The notes under the pieces were generated by a model. The model had not been told where the DNA came from. It was given only the letters and a program-made list of their open reading frames with translations, and did no database searches. From contig NZ_JAUXVR010000007.1 in assembly GCF_030680395.1 (NCBI RefSeq), positions 186,001-250,000 on the forward strand: a DNA stretch of 64,000 nucleotides. The letters run 5' to 3'. This document shows, one piece after another, positions 7,955-17,619 of the stretch. The stretch is from Methylobacter sp. (lineage in GTDB: Bacteria; Pseudomonadota; Gammaproteobacteria; Methylococcales; Methylomonadaceae). The position numbers were made by a program, and so were the translations under genes. The number at the start of each line of letters is the position of its first letter. Position 1 is the first letter of the stretch.

Positions 7955-8944
7955 TTGACTGAAAAAATCGACAACAGTATGGTCATGAAATGCGTGGCCT
8001 ATCAAAACGGCGTCAGTATCGGCGACGTGACCATCGAAGATATCAGCGACGTATTAAAACGGGAACATACCTTTGTATGGCTGGGGTTGCGCGAGGCAAA
8101 CACCGAGTTGTTAGCCAAAATCCAGCAGGAATTCGGGCTGCATGAGCTGGCTATCGAAGATGCCTGCACGGCGCATCAGCGTCCGAAAATCGAGGAATAC
8201 GGAGAATCACTGTTTATGGTGTTGCACACCGCCCATCTTGCGGAAAACCAGGTCGAGTTCGGTGAAACTCATGTTTTCCTCGGACCGCGTTTTCTGGTGA
8301 CAGTCAGGCACGGCGCTTCGCATAGTCTCAGTAAAGTCAGGGAGCGTTGCGAGGCCATGCCGCAGCAATTGACCAAAGGGCCGGGATTCGCGTTGTACTC
8401 GATCATGGATTTTATCGTCGATAACTATGTGCCGATTATCGATGGCTTACAGGAACGGTTCGAGGTGCTGGAGTCGGCGATATTTGAATACCGTCCCAGT
8501 CGTCAGACCATAGAAGGCCTTTACGAACTAAAACGCGAACTGTTGCAGCTGGAAAGCGCCATTAATCCGGTCATCGACATCTGCAACGAGCTGATGCGCT
8601 TTCATAACGAAGTCATTCCCAAGGATGTGCGTGTTTATTTCCGCGATGTTGCCGATCACATCAAACGCATCGATCAGGCGATTCACGGCATGCGCGAGAT
8701 GTTGTTAGCGGCAATGCAGGTGCATCTGACCTTTGAAACGGTGCGACAGAACGAAGTCGTCAAACGCTTGGCCGGTTGGGGGGCGATTCTGGCGATACCC
8801 ACCATGGTATTCAGCTGGTATGGAATGAATTTCAGGCACATGCCGGAGCTGGATTGGGAATACAGCTATCCGCTGGTGGTCGGCGGTGTGACATTGTGCA
8901 GTATGCTGCTGTATTTGCGCCTGAAAAGGGCCGGTTGGCTATAG
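7955..8944 (+). CDS. CorA-family divalent metal ion transporter
   Basis: A 329-residue inner-membrane protein of the CorA/ZntB family, which moves Mg2+, Co2+, Ni2+ or Zn2+ through a pentameric channel. The long N-terminal cytoplasmic domain carries FVWLGLREANTELL and FLGPRFLVTVRHG. It is followed by a helical stalk and two C-terminal transmembrane helices. The signature YGMNF is at residues 289-293, at the end of the first helix. The start is taken as TTG 7955 with GGGGGA upstream; ATG 7979 would shorten it by eight residues. No metal-responsive leader RNA could be identified upstream. Ion specificity cannot be assigned. Confidence 0.88.
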   Translation: MTEKIDNSMVMKCVAYQNGVSIGDVTIEDISDVLKREHTFVWLGLREANTELLAKIQQEFGLHELAIEDACTAHQRPKIEEYGESLFMVLHTAHLAENQVEFGETHVFLGPRFLVTVRHGASHSLSKVRERCEAMPQQLTKGPGFALYSIMDFIVDNYVPIIDGLQERFEVLESAIFEYRPSRQTIEGLYELKRELLQLESAINPVIDICNELMRFHNEVIPKDVRVYFRDVADHIKRIDQAIHGMREMLLAAMQVHLTFETVRQNEVVKRLAGWGAILAIPTMVFSWYGMNFRHMPELDWEYSYPLVVGGVTLCSMLLYLRLKRAGWL

Positions 8945-9591
8945 TTAAGATGCACACACGATGTCGTTAGACAATCATAAAGCCCCTTCCGATTAACCGC
9001 TAGCCGGCGGCCAGTATTAAGTGTTGCGTCTCTCTGGAACGTTGTTAGCGGTCACGACCGTGGAAGGAGCAACTTTCGAAGAAAGTTCCCCGCTCTCCCC
9101 GTCCTATAAACCATCGATGGCTTTAGCGGGATGACTTTGTCCGCAAATAAGTGAGGCACTATTTGCGACAAAACCATAACCTATTCACACAACAGCCATA
9201 GATTCAGGTGTATTGATGCGGATGCCGGAAAAATTTATCGCTGATTCACATCGCCGACGATTTCCCTGCAAATCATTAAAAACGGGTATTTGTACGAATT
9301 TATCATCGTTCGCAAACAGGCAATACTTCATGGCGCTACGATTGTTTGACCAGACTCCTGAGCGTAGCCGAAGGAGTCTCGCCAGCTTAGTTAGTGTTCG
9401 TTCGTGATGAGCCCTTTGTTCGCTCAGAAGCCCCCTGTCAAAGCAGGGGCATAACCAATTTCAAAGCAAATGCTACACAACAACCGAATTTGATGATCTG
9501 GGCGCTGTAAAGAGAGACCGCGATTTTTACAGTTTTTTTATAACAACAACGTTACATTAACCACTCGGAACATCCATAAAAAGAGGTAACC
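8945..9591. other. Intergenic region upstream of kdp with several hairpins
   Basis: This 647-bp gap has no credible gene; an open frame at 9213-9407 lacks family resemblance and runs through a repeat. Structures seen are AACTTTC-GAA-GAAAGTT at about 9072-9088, the palindromic repeat at 9352-9379, and a CCCCTG/CAGGGG hairpin at about 9432-9449. The kdp promoter should lie in the last 150 bp before 9592. No KdpE site could be defined. Confidence 0.5.
9352..9379. repeat. REP-like palindrome (TGAGCGTAGCCGAAGG family)
   Basis: AGACTCCT and AGGAGTCT flank the core GAGCGTAGCCGA. The core belongs to the widespread TGAGC-(k)GTCGAAGG class of dispersed palindromes in Proteobacteria. A second member with core GAGCTTGTCGA lies at 11639-11659 inside the kdpA-kdpB gap. 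Confidence 0.65.
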
Positions 9592-9681
9592 ATGACCATT
9601 ATCTACGGCTTGAGCGGCTTGCTCGCATTCGCATTATTCATTTATCTGCTGGTGGCGTTATTTTACCCGGAGAAATTCTGA
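9592..9681 (+). CDS. kdpF: KdpF, small subunit of the Kdp K+-ATPase
   Basis: A 29-residue single-helix peptide (MTIIYGLSGLLAFALFIYLL and a C-terminal ALFYPEKF) that stabilises the KdpFABC complex in the inner membrane. Start ATG 9592 follows AAGAGG. Its TGA overlaps the kdpA ATG by one base (TGATG at 9679-9683), so the two are translationally coupled. Length and the terminal YPEKF are typical of the family. Confidence 0.92.
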   Translation: MTIIYGLSGLLAFALFIYLLVALFYPEKF

Positions 9682-11423
9682 TGACCGCAAACGGCTTGTC
9701 GCAAATCACTTTATATTTTGTCGTCCTGTTGCTGTTGGCTAAGCCTTTGGGTGTTTATATGGCGGCGGTGTATGAAAATCGCCCGTTACTTCTTAAGCGC
9801 ATCTTGGGGCCATTGGAAGCAGGGTTTTATCGTTTGAGCGGTGTTAACCCGGAACAAGAGATGGGCTGGAAAAGTTACGCCGCCGCTTTGCTCTGGTTCA
9901 ATCTGTTCGGCGGGCTGGCGGTATTCGCATTGCAAATGCTGCAAGCCCATTTGCCGCTGAACTCGCAACAGATGGCTAACGTCACTATCGATTCGGCATT
10001 CAATACCGCGGTCAGTTTTGCCACTAACACCAATTGGCAGGGTTACGGCGGCGAAACGACGATGAGTTATCTGACCCAGATGCTGGGTTTGAGTGTGCAA
10101 AACTTCGTCTCGGCGGCCACCGGCATGGCGGTTTTGGTTGCGATGATACGCGGTTTTCAGCGCGCTCATGCGGACGGCATCGGCAACTTTTGGGCCGATT
10201 TGACCCGCGGCACTTTATATATCCTGTTGCCGCTGTCGTTGGTACTGGCGTTGGTATTGACCGGGCAAGGCGTGGTGCAAACCTTCAAACCTTACCAAAC
10301 CATACCGTTGGTCGAACAAGTCAGTACCGCAACGGAAACTGCTACGCAAACCTTGGCCGTAGGGCCTGCCGCCTCGCAAATCGCCATTAAGCAATTGGGC
10401 ACCAACGGCGGCGGCTTTTTTAACGCCAATTCGGCGCACCCTTTCGAAAACCCGACGCCGTTGTCCAATTTCCTGGAAATGCTGGCTATCTTGCTGATAC
10501 CTGCGGCACTGTGCCATACCTTTGGCACGATGGTCGGCGACCCGCGTCAGGGCTGGGCCATTTTGTCTGCGATGACGCTGGTGCTGGTCAGCTTATTATT
10601 CGTCACGGTGGGTTATGAGCAAGGCGGCAATCCGGCGCTGACTGCGCTTGGCGTTGAACAAAGCGTTAGCGTTGACCAGTCAGGCGGCAACATGGAAGGC
10701 AAAGAAACGCGTTTCGGCATTGTCAATTCGGCGATATGGGCGACTGCGACGACAGCGGCATCCAACGGTTCGGTCAATTCCATGCACGATTCCTATACGC
10801 CGCTGGGCGGAATGATTCCGATGTGGCTGATTCAACTCGGTGAAGTCATTTTCGGCGGGGTCGGTTCCGGGCTTTACGGGATGCTGATTTTTGTACTGAT
10901 TGCAGTGTTTGTCGCCGGTCTGATGATAGGCCGCACGCCGGAGTATCTCGGCAAAAAAATTGAAGCTTTCGAGATAAAAATGGCGGCTATCGTCATTTTA
11001 ATTCCGGCTTTCTTTATTCTGGGTGGAACATCGTTGGCGATCATGGTGGAGGCAGGAAAATCAGCGGTTGCCAATCCCGGCGCGCATGGGTTTAGCGAAA
11101 TTCTTTATGCATTTTCCTCCGCCGCAGGCAACAACGGCAGCGCTTTTGCCGGTCTTAGCGCCAATTCTCCGTTCTATAACACGGCGTTGGGTATCACGAT
11201 GCTGGTCGGGCGCTATGGGATCATGATCCCGGTACTCGCTATTGCCGGTTCATTGGCGGCAAAAAAGACGGTGCCAACCACTGTAGGTACCTTGTCTACG
11301 CATACGCCGTTGTTTGTGATGCTGCTAATCGGCACCGTGGTTCTGGTCGGTGCGTTGACTTTCGTGCCCGCTTTGGCATTAGGGCCGGTGGTCGAGCATT
11401 TGGTCATGAATAGGGCTCATTAG
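9681..11423 (+). CDS. kdpA: KdpA, K+-binding channel subunit
   Basis: A 580-residue polytopic inner-membrane subunit that selects and channels K+ in the KdpFABC pump. Conserved pore-loop segments are visible: NTNWQGYGGET in the first half, KQLGTNGGGFFNANSAHPFENPTP, and the late SSAAGNNGSAFAGL. Length matches the family (about 560-600). It overlaps kdpF at the start. A 300-bp gap filled with palindromic repeats separates it from kdpB, which is unusual because kdpA and kdpB are normally close together. Confidence 0.96.
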   Translation: MTANGLSQITLYFVVLLLLAKPLGVYMAAVYENRPLLLKRILGPLEAGFYRLSGVNPEQEMGWKSYAAALLWFNLFGGLAVFALQMLQAHLPLNSQQMANVTIDSAFNTAVSFATNTNWQGYGGETTMSYLTQMLGLSVQNFVSAATGMAVLVAMIRGFQRAHADGIGNFWADLTRGTLYILLPLSLVLALVLTGQGVVQTFKPYQTIPLVEQVSTATETATQTLAVGPAASQIAIKQLGTNGGGFFNANSAHPFENPTPLSNFLEMLAILLIPAALCHTFGTMVGDPRQGWAILSAMTLVLVSLLFVTVGYEQGGNPALTALGVEQSVSVDQSGGNMEGKETRFGIVNSAIWATATTAASNGSVNSMHDSYTPLGGMIPMWLIQLGEVIFGGVGSGLYGMLIFVLIAVFVAGLMIGRTPEYLGKKIEAFEIKMAAIVILIPAFFILGGTSLAIMVEAGKSAVANPGAHGFSEILYAFSSAAGNNGSAFAGLSANSPFYNTALGITMLVGRYGIMIPVLAIAGSLAAKKTVPTTVGTLSTHTPLFVMLLIGTVVLVGALTFVPALALGPVVEHLVMNRAH

Positions 11424-11723
11424 GGAATAGAACGCGGATGACGCGGATTTGGCTGATAAACGCGGATAAAAAAGAAAGAATGGTATATGCGATTCTAAAG
11501 CCGGACGGGGTATGTTACCCCGTCCGCAGGGTTTCTCGCATGACTCAAAGATAGATAGCGGCGGCGTCAAAACGTTTGGGGCGGGGTTACAAACCCCGTT
11601 CCGCCTGGATGTAGGCCGGAATAAGACCACCCAAGCAGGCCCTGAGCTTGTCGAAGGGCGTAGCGCGAGGTGGCGTTTCCGGCCTACGACTGCGTTCCAT
11701 TATATTAAAGCGAGAAATAATCA
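11424..11723. repeat. Palindromic repeat cluster in the kdpA-kdpB gap
   Basis: Three structures are visible. A perfect hairpin GGACGGGGTA / TACCCCGTCC lies at 11503-11512 and 11516-11525. A related GCGGGGTTAC...AACCCCGTTCCGC stretch covers about 11580-11604. A 77-bp inverted-repeat element is bounded by GTAGGCCGGAA (11611-11621) and TTCCGGCCTAC (11677-11687), with an inner CCACC/GGTGG pair and a nested GCCCT-GAGCTTGTCGA-AGGGC palindrome (11639-11659). No protein-coding frame is convincing. The nested structure looks like a small non-autonomous repeat element that has captured a second repeat. Confidence 0.7.
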
Positions 11724-13793
11724 ATGAGCACAAAAAGTCATAAGCAACAGCTATTTAGCAGCCAGATCCTGTGGGCTGCGTTAGGCGATACCCTGCGCAA
11801 ACTGGCGCCTCAACAACAATGGAAAAATCCGGTGATGTTCGTGGTCTATATCGGCAGTTTACTGACCACCGGGCTATGGCTGTGGGAATTGTTTTCCGGA
11901 GACCACACGCAAACCGGCTTCATGTTCGCCGTGACCTTCTGGCTGTGGTTCACGGTGCTGTTCGCCAACTTCGCGGAAAGCGTCGCCGAAGGCCGCAGCA
12001 AGGCGCAAGCGGCGTCATTGCGCAGCGCCAAGCGCGATATCATGGCCAAGAAATTGGACGAACCGCATTACAGCACCGATTACGCCAAAGTCACCAGCGC
12101 ATCATTGCGGCGCGGCGACATTCTGCTGATTGAAGCGGGCGACTTTGTTCCCGCCGACGGCGAAGTCATCGAAGGTGCGGCCAGCGTCGACGAAAGCGCC
12201 ATCACCGGCGAAAGCGCGCCGGTGATTCGCGAGTCGGGCGGGGATTTCAATTCGGTAACCGGCGGTACGCGGGTATTGTCCGACTGGCTGGTGGTGCGGG
12301 TCGTGGTCAATCCCGGCGAAGCCTTTCTGGATCGGATGATTGCGATGGTGGAAAGCGCATCGCGGCAAAAAACGCCCAACGAAATCGCCCTGACTATCTT
12401 GCTGGTGGCATTGACGCTGATTTTCCTGCTGACCACCGTAACGTTGCTGCCGTTTTCGCTGTACAGCGTCGAAATCGCCCAATCCGGTACGCCGGTTTCG
12501 ATTACCGTACTGGTGGCGTTGCTGGTTTGCCTGATTCCTACCACCATCGGCGGCTTGCTGTCCGCGATCGGGGTTGCGGGCATAGGGCGCATGATGCAGA
12601 AAAACGTCATCGCCACCTCGGGCAGGGCCATTGAAGCGGCGGGCGACGTGGACGTGTTGCTGCTGGACAAAACCGGCACGATTACGCTGGGCAACCGCCA
12701 AGCCTCGGCTTTTTTACCGATTGGTCTGACCACCGAAAAAGAACTGGCCGATGCCGCGCAACTGGCGACACTGGCTGACGAAACGCCGGAAGGCCGCAGC
12801 ATCATTGTGCTTGCCAAGCAGAAATTCGCGATCCGGGAGCGCAATATTCACGAGTTGAATGCGACGTTTGTCGCCTTTAGCGCACAAACCCGGATGAGCG
12901 GCGTCAATATCGGCGAGCGCCAGATTCGCAAAGGCGCTGCCGATGCCATTCGCGGCTATGTCGAAGAGCAACAGGTGAAATTTCCGGAGGAAGCGACGCG
13001 CATCGCCGATATAGTCGCGCGCCGCGGTAGCACGCCGCTGCTGGTTGTCGACGGTGGACAGGTATTGGGCGTTATTGAGCTGAAAGACACGGTCAAGGGC
13101 GGGATCAAGGAGCGTTTTGTCGAGCTGCGCAATATGGGCATTAAAACGATCATGATCACCGGCGATAACCGATTGACGGCGGCGGCGATTGCGGCCGAAG
13201 CGGGCGTCGATGATTTCCTGGCCGAGGCGACGCCGGAAGCAAAACTCAAGCTGATCCGCGAACAACAAGCCGAAGGCCGTCTGGTGGCAATGACCGGTGA
13301 CGGTACCAACGATGCTCCGGCATTGGCCCAGGCCGATGTGGCGGTGGCGATGAATTCGGGCACGCAGGCAGCAAAAGAAGCCTGCAACATGGTCGATCTC
13401 GACTCCAATCCCACCAAGCTGATCGAAATCGTTGAAACCGGCAAGCAAATGCTGATGACGCGCGGCGCGTTGACAACGTTCAGTCTGGCTAATGACCTGG
13501 CCAAGTATTTCGCCATTGTTCCGGCCGCGTTTGCGAGTACTTACCCGGAACTTGGCGCACTTAATATCATGGGGCTTAGCAGCCCTAACAACGCGATACT
13601 TTCGGCGGTTATTTTTAACGCCCTGATTATTGTCGTGTTGATTCCTTTGGCGTTGAAAGGCGTGACTTACAGGTCGCAAAGCGCGGAGGCATTGCTGCGC
13701 AAGAATTTGCTGGTTTACGGTGGCGGCGGTGTTATCGTGCCGTTTATAGGTATCAAATTGATCGATCTTGGCTTAACTGCGTTACCGTTCTGA
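11724..13793 (+). CDS. kdpB: KdpB, catalytic P-type ATPase subunit
   Basis: A 689-residue P-type ATPase that hydrolyses ATP to drive K+ import in the KdpFABC complex. The phosphorylated Asp is D315 in [12 protein letters not shown]. Other landmarks are [10 protein letters not shown] (actuator domain TGES), [17 protein letters not shown] (transmembrane ion site region) and [25 protein letters not shown] (hinge). Start ATG 11724 has AAAGCGAGAA upstream. Several long antisense open frames overlap it; they are high-GC shadows. It is followed by a palindromic repeat and then kdpC. Confidence 0.97.
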   Translation: MSTKSHKQQLFSSQILWAALGDTLRKLAPQQQWKNPVMFVVYIGSLLTTGLWLWELFSGDHTQTGFMFAVTFWLWFTVLFANFAESVAEGRSKAQAASLRSAKRDIMAKKLDEPHYSTDYAKVTSASLRRGDILLIEAGDFVPADGEVIEGAASVDESAITGESAPVIRESGGDFNSVTGGTRVLSDWLVVRVVVNPGEAFLDRMIAMVESASRQKTPNEIALTILLVALTLIFLLTTVTLLPFSLYSVEIAQSGTPVSITVLVALLVCLIPTTIGGLLSAIGVAGIGRMMQKNVIATSGRAIEAAGDVDVLLLDKTGTITLGNRQASAFLPIGLTTEKELADAAQLATLADETPEGRSIIVLAKQKFAIRERNIHELNATFVAFSAQTRMSGVNIGERQIRKGAADAIRGYVEEQQVKFPEEATRIADIVARRGSTPLLVVDGGQVLGVIELKDTVKGGIKERFVELRNMGIKTIMITGDNRLTAAAIAAEAGVDDFLAEATPEAKLKLIREQQAEGRLVAMTGDGTNDAPALAQADVAVAMNSGTQAAKEACNMVDLDSNPTKLIEIVETGKQMLMTRGALTTFSLANDLAKYFAIVPAAFASTYPELGALNIMGLSSPNNAILSAVIFNALIIVVLIPLALKGVTYRSQSAEALLRKNLLVYGGGGVIVPFIGIKLIDLGLTALPF

Positions 13794-13802
13794 TTAAAGA
13801 AA

Positions 13803-13900
13803 GCCCTCTCCAGTGGGAGAGGGTTGGGTGAGGGGAATCAAAATAAGGGAAAAAGCTTATTTATCCCCTCATCCCAGCCTTCTCCCTGAGGGAGAAGGAG
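13803..13900. repeat. CCCTCTCC/GGGAGAGGG-type palindromic repeat between kdpB and kdpC
   Basis: The left half is CCCTCTCC-AGT-GGGAGAGGG followed by TTGGGTGAGGGG. The right half contains CCCCTCATCCCAGCC followed by TTCTCCC-TGA-GGGAGAA. The two halves are inverted relative to each other. This architecture is common as a dispersed repeat in gammaproteobacterial genomes. It occupies most of the 154-bp kdpB-kdpC gap. Confidence 0.65.
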
Positions 13901-13947
13901 CGCACCATCATCATCAAAAGTACGCGAGACAAATAAAGGAGTCATCA

Positions 13948-14523
13948 ATGACCAACCACATTAAACCCGCAATACTGATGCTATTGTTTTTTACCGTTCT
14001 GACCGGTGTCGTCTATCCATTGGCGGTCACGCTCTGCGCACAAATCGTATTCCCCAATCAGGCAAACGGCAGTTTGCTCGGCAGTAACGAACAGCCGCTC
14101 GGTTCCGAATTAATCGGCCAAGCGTTCAATCGTCCCGAGTACTTTTGGGGACGGCCTTCGGCGACTTCGCCTGTTCCCTATAACGGCGGAGCCTCCGGCG
14201 GTTCCAACCAAGGGCCGACCAATCCTGCATTGATAGATGCCGTTCAGGCGCGCATCAAAGCGTTGCGCGATGCAGACCCTAGCCATTCGGAAGCGGTCCC
14301 CGTGGATTTGGTGACCGCCTCGGCCAGCGGGCTTGATCCTCACATCAGCCCCGCGGCCGCCAGCTATCAAATCGGCCGCGTTGCCAAAGCTAGGCATATG
14401 TCGCCGGACAGTGTGGATGAACTGGTTGAGCGTTATACGGAGCCTCGGCAATGGGGCGTGTTGGGAGAGCCCCGGGTTAATGTGCTGAAATTAAATTTGG
14501 CGTTGGATCAGCGCTATGAATGA
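13948..14523 (+). CDS. kdpC: KdpC, accessory subunit of the Kdp K+-ATPase
   Basis: A 191-residue subunit with one N-terminal membrane helix ([19 protein letters not shown], residues about 11-29) and a periplasmic domain that promotes K+ and ATP binding. Family motifs are [36 protein letters not shown] and [10 protein letters not shown] near the end ([11 protein letters not shown]). ATG 13948 was chosen because AAAGGAG lies just upstream and the product then matches family length. The open frame extends upstream to 13813 only because the repeat is open. Confidence 0.95.
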   Translation: MTNHIKPAILMLLFFTVLTGVVYPLAVTLCAQIVFPNQANGSLLGSNEQPLGSELIGQAFNRPEYFWGRPSATSPVPYNGGASGGSNQGPTNPALIDAVQARIKALRDADPSHSEAVPVDLVTASASGLDPHISPAAASYQIGRVAKARHMSPDSVDELVERYTEPRQWGVLGEPRVNVLKLNLALDQRYE

Positions 14524-14542
14524 TGGATTGGTATCGTTCCGG

Positions 14543-14849
14543 GGCTCTAGCGTGGGAACGCAGCTCGGGGCGCTCCAGCGTCGCGTTTGGCAACACGGGA
14601 GTGCGCTCTCGTTCCCACGCGCTGCGTGGGAATGCAGTCAAGGCGCGCTGCGCCGCAAGTTACGAACAACATATTACGTATACGGGACGCAGCGCGTCCA
14701 GCACTGCGTTCCCACGCGGCGCGTGGGAACGAGTAAACCCAGATTTATAGTTCCCACGCTCCCGCGCGGGAATTCAGTTTGCAACGCTCAAGCGTTGGGG
14801 GACGTTGGAGCGTCTACCACCGCATCCCCACGCCGGAGCGTGGGAACGA
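14543..14849. repeat. GCGTGGGAACG palindrome cluster between kdpC and kdpD
   Basis: The 351-bp gap carries at least four hairpins built on GTTCCCACGC / GCGTGGGAAC: 14612-14632 (GCT loop), 14708-14730 (GGC loop), about 14750-14773 with a CCCGCGCGGG variant, and about 14826-14849. Single arms are at about 14548-14557. Such GCGTGGGAA arrays are a known dispersed repeat type in bacteria. Open frames through it are repeat artefacts. The cluster separates the pump genes from the kdpDE regulators and may reduce read-through. Confidence 0.75.
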
Positions 14850-14874
14850 TAAAGCAAACCGACCGGACTCACGC

Positions 14875-17619
14875 ATGAACGACATCCGACCAGACCCCGA
14901 CGCCCTGCTTGCCCGCGTAGAGCGCGAAGAAAACCGTCGACAACGCGGGCGACTCAAGGTTTTTTTCGGCGCGGCAGCGGGTGTCGGAAAAACCTATGCG
15001 ATGCTGCTGGCCGCTCAAGCCAAACGGGCTGAAGGCGTCGATGTGGTGGTTGGGTTGGTGGAAACGCATGATCGGCAAGAAACCGTAGCGGTATTACAAG
15101 GCCTGGATGTGCTGCCGCCCAAACTGGTGACGCATCGGGGCACGGTGTTGCGGGAGTTCGATCTGGACGGCACATTGAAACGCCGCCCGACCCTGGTCTT
15201 GGTAGACGAGTTGGCGCACAGCAACGCCCCCGGCTGCCGTCACCCCAAACGCTGGCAGGATGTAGAGGAATTACTGAATGCCGGTATCGATGTGTACAGC
15301 ACGCTCAACGTCCAACATCTGGAAAGCCTCAATGACGATGTCAGTCAGGTAACCGGGGTGCAGGTTAGGGAAACCGTGCCGGATACGGTATTCGAGCTGG
15401 CGGACGAAGTCGAATTGATTGATTTGCCGCCCGATGAATTATTGCTGCGGCTCAAGGAGGGCAAAGTTTATGTGCCGCAACAGGCGGAACGGGCGATGCA
15501 TAATTTCTTCCGCAAAGGCAACCTGATTGCCTTGCGCGAGTTATCCTTGCGCCTGACCGCCGATCGGGTCGATGCGCAAATGCAAGACTACCGGGACGAC
15601 CACGCGATACAAGACGTTTGGCCGGTCGGCGACCGGATATTGGTCTGCATAGGTCCTAACAGTATCGCCGAGCGGCTGGTGCGCGCCGCCAAGCGACTTG
15701 CTACCAGTCTTCATGCGCAATGGATCGTGACCTATGTGGAAACGCCGGAGCTGCAACGCCTGCCTGCCGAACGTCGCGATGAGGTATTGCGGGTACTGCG
15801 TTTTGCCGAACAATTGGGCGCAGAAACGGTGACCTTGTCAGGTCCCGATATGAGCAAAGAAATCCTGGGATTCGCCAAAAGCCGCAATGTCACCAAAATC
15901 GTGTTGGGCAAACCCCATCGCCGTGGATGGAAGCGCTGGCTGCTGGGTTCGGTCGTCGATACCCTGATTACCGAAGCGCATAACATTAATGTCTATTTGC
16001 TGGGAAGCCCGCGCGGCGAAGACACCTTGGAGCAAAAAGCGCCTAAAGCACGGGCAGGGGAAAAAGCGCTGCGTCCCGGTTATCCTTGGGGCCGCGTCAG
16101 GCGGCGCTGGTTAAATTGGGGGCGGGCGGCGGGTATGACCTGCTGCACGAGCTTGCTTGCCTGGGTAATGTCCGGGAAATTCGAATTGGCTAATCTGGTC
16201 ATGGTCTATTTGCTGGGCGTGGTTTTTATGGCGGCCCGCTTCGGTCGCGAGGCATCCATTCTGACCTCGGTGCTGAGCGTTGCCGCGTTCGATTTTCTGT
16301 TTGTAAATCCGGTTCATACCTTTGCGGTTGCGGATGTCCAGTATCTAGTGACGTTCCTGATTATGCTGGTGGTAGGGTTGATTATCAGTCATCTGACCAG
16401 CAATATGCGTTCTCAGGCGAAAGTTGCCTCACATCGGGAACGGCGCGCCAATGTCCTTTACGCATTGAGTGAAGACTTGGCGGCCAGCCGTACCGTAGCG
16501 GATACCGCCAGAGTCGCTGCGCGGCATATTCAGGATGAGTTCGGCGGCGCCAGCGTCTTGTTGTTTCCCGACGATGACGGCCGGATAGCCTATCCTTTAG
16601 ATCCGCCCGTCCCCGAGTCTTTGCGCGATTGCGATCTCAGCGTGGCGCAGTGGGTTTTCGATCATAACCAGATAGCCGGACAAGGCACCGATACCTTGCC
16701 CGGAGCCAATGCGGTGTTTTTTCCGATGTCCGGTTTTCGCGGCGTTATCGGTGTGCTGGTTTTACGCGCCGCCAATTTGCGCCGGGTGTTTCTACCCGAA
16801 CAGCGTCGGCTATTGGACACCTTTATCAGCCAGATTGCCCAGACTATTGAACGGGTGCGTCTGGCCGAAGAGGCGCAACAGGCGCAGTTGCGCATGGAAT
16901 CCGAGACCTTGCGCAATTCCTTGCTCAGTGCCATTTCCCATGACTTACGCACGCCTTTGGCATCCATCGTCGGTGCAGCCAGCACCTTGGTGGAAGAGGA
17001 CGCCCAGCTTGCCCCTCAGGATCGGCACGAATTGAGCCTGACCATTTATGACGAAGCGTTGCGCATGTCGAACCTGACCAATAATATTCTGGACATGGCC
17101 CGTCTGGATGCAGGGCAAGCGTCGCTGAACCGGCAATGGTATCCGCTGGATGAAATTGTCGGCGGAACCTTGACGCGAATGCACAAGCGCCTTAAAGGAC
17201 GTGTCGTCAAAGCTAAACTGCCGGATGAGCTTTGTTGGGTGCGCGTCGATGCGGTGCTGATCGAACAGGTGTTGGTCAATCTGCTGGAAAATGCCTGCAA
17301 ATACACGCCGCCGGGCAGCCCCATCGACATCAGCACCGAACTCTCCGCCCATATGCTAAAGGTGACGGTAGCGGATCGCGGCCCCGGCATACCGCCGGGA
17401 GAAGAGGAAAAACTGTTCGATAAATTCTATCGGGTGCATCGGGAAGGTACGCAAAGCGGCGTCGGTCTGGGCTTGGCCATTTGCAAGGCTATTATTATCG
17501 CGCACGGCGGCGTTATCGGCGCCGCTAACCGGCAGGGCGGCGGGGCGCAATTCTTTTTTCTGCTGCCGGTAGACGAAGCACCGCCGCAACTGGCCGCGGA
17601 GCAGTTGCAAGATGAATAA
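14875..17619 (+). CDS. kdpD: KdpD, K+/turgor sensor histidine kinase
   Basis: A 914-residue membrane sensor that phosphorylates KdpE and controls kdpFABC. The N-terminal KdpD domain has Walker A GAAAGVGKT (residues 32-40) and LVDELAHSNAPG. A USP-like domain follows, with the segment ILGFAKSRNVTKIVLGKPHR. Then come closely spaced transmembrane helices around residues 420-510, a GAF-like region and a histidine-kinase core with phospho-acceptor His689 in ISHDLRTPLASI. The ATPase boxes are NLLENACKYTPPG, DRGPGIP and GVGLGLAICKAI. ATG 14875 (MNDIRPDPDALLARVE) matches the family N-terminus. It overlaps kdpE by 8 bp. Confidence 0.96.
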   Translation: MNDIRPDPDALLARVEREENRRQRGRLKVFFGAAAGVGKTYAMLLAAQAKRAEGVDVVVGLVETHDRQETVAVLQGLDVLPPKLVTHRGTVLREFDLDGTLKRRPTLVLVDELAHSNAPGCRHPKRWQDVEELLNAGIDVYSTLNVQHLESLNDDVSQVTGVQVRETVPDTVFELADEVELIDLPPDELLLRLKEGKVYVPQQAERAMHNFFRKGNLIALRELSLRLTADRVDAQMQDYRDDHAIQDVWPVGDRILVCIGPNSIAERLVRAAKRLATSLHAQWIVTYVETPELQRLPAERRDEVLRVLRFAEQLGAETVTLSGPDMSKEILGFAKSRNVTKIVLGKPHRRGWKRWLLGSVVDTLITEAHNINVYLLGSPRGEDTLEQKAPKARAGEKALRPGYPWGRVRRRWLNWGRAAGMTCCTSLLAWVMSGKFELANLVMVYLLGVVFMAARFGREASILTSVLSVAAFDFLFVNPVHTFAVADVQYLVTFLIMLVVGLIISHLTSNMRSQAKVASHRERRANVLYALSEDLAASRTVADTARVAARHIQDEFGGASVLLFPDDDGRIAYPLDPPVPESLRDCDLSVAQWVFDHNQIAGQGTDTLPGANAVFFPMSGFRGVIGVLVLRAANLRRVFLPEQRRLLDTFISQIAQTIERVRLAEEAQQAQLRMESETLRNSLLSAISHDLRTPLASIVGAASTLVEEDAQLAPQDRHELSLTIYDEALRMSNLTNNILDMARLDAGQASLNRQWYPLDEIVGGTLTRMHKRLKGRVVKAKLPDELCWVRVDAVLIEQVLVNLLENACKYTPPGSPIDISTELSAHMLKVTVADRGPGIPPGEEEKLFDKFYRVHREGTQSGVGLGLAICKAIIIAHGGVIGAANRQGGGAQFFFLLPVDEAPPQLAAEQLQDE

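Noticed and set aside
9213-9407. 64-codon frame upstream of kdpF
   Set aside because: It runs through a palindromic repeat, has no usable ribosome-binding site and resembles no family.
12080-13679. Long antisense open frames (up to 321 codons) opposite kdpB
   Set aside because: They are complementary shadows of a high-GC coding gene, have no ribosome-binding sites and read as low-complexity Arg/His/Gln-rich sequence.
14516-14878. Open frames between kdpC and kdpD
   Set aside because: They are made of the GCGTGGGAACG repeat array translated in different frames.
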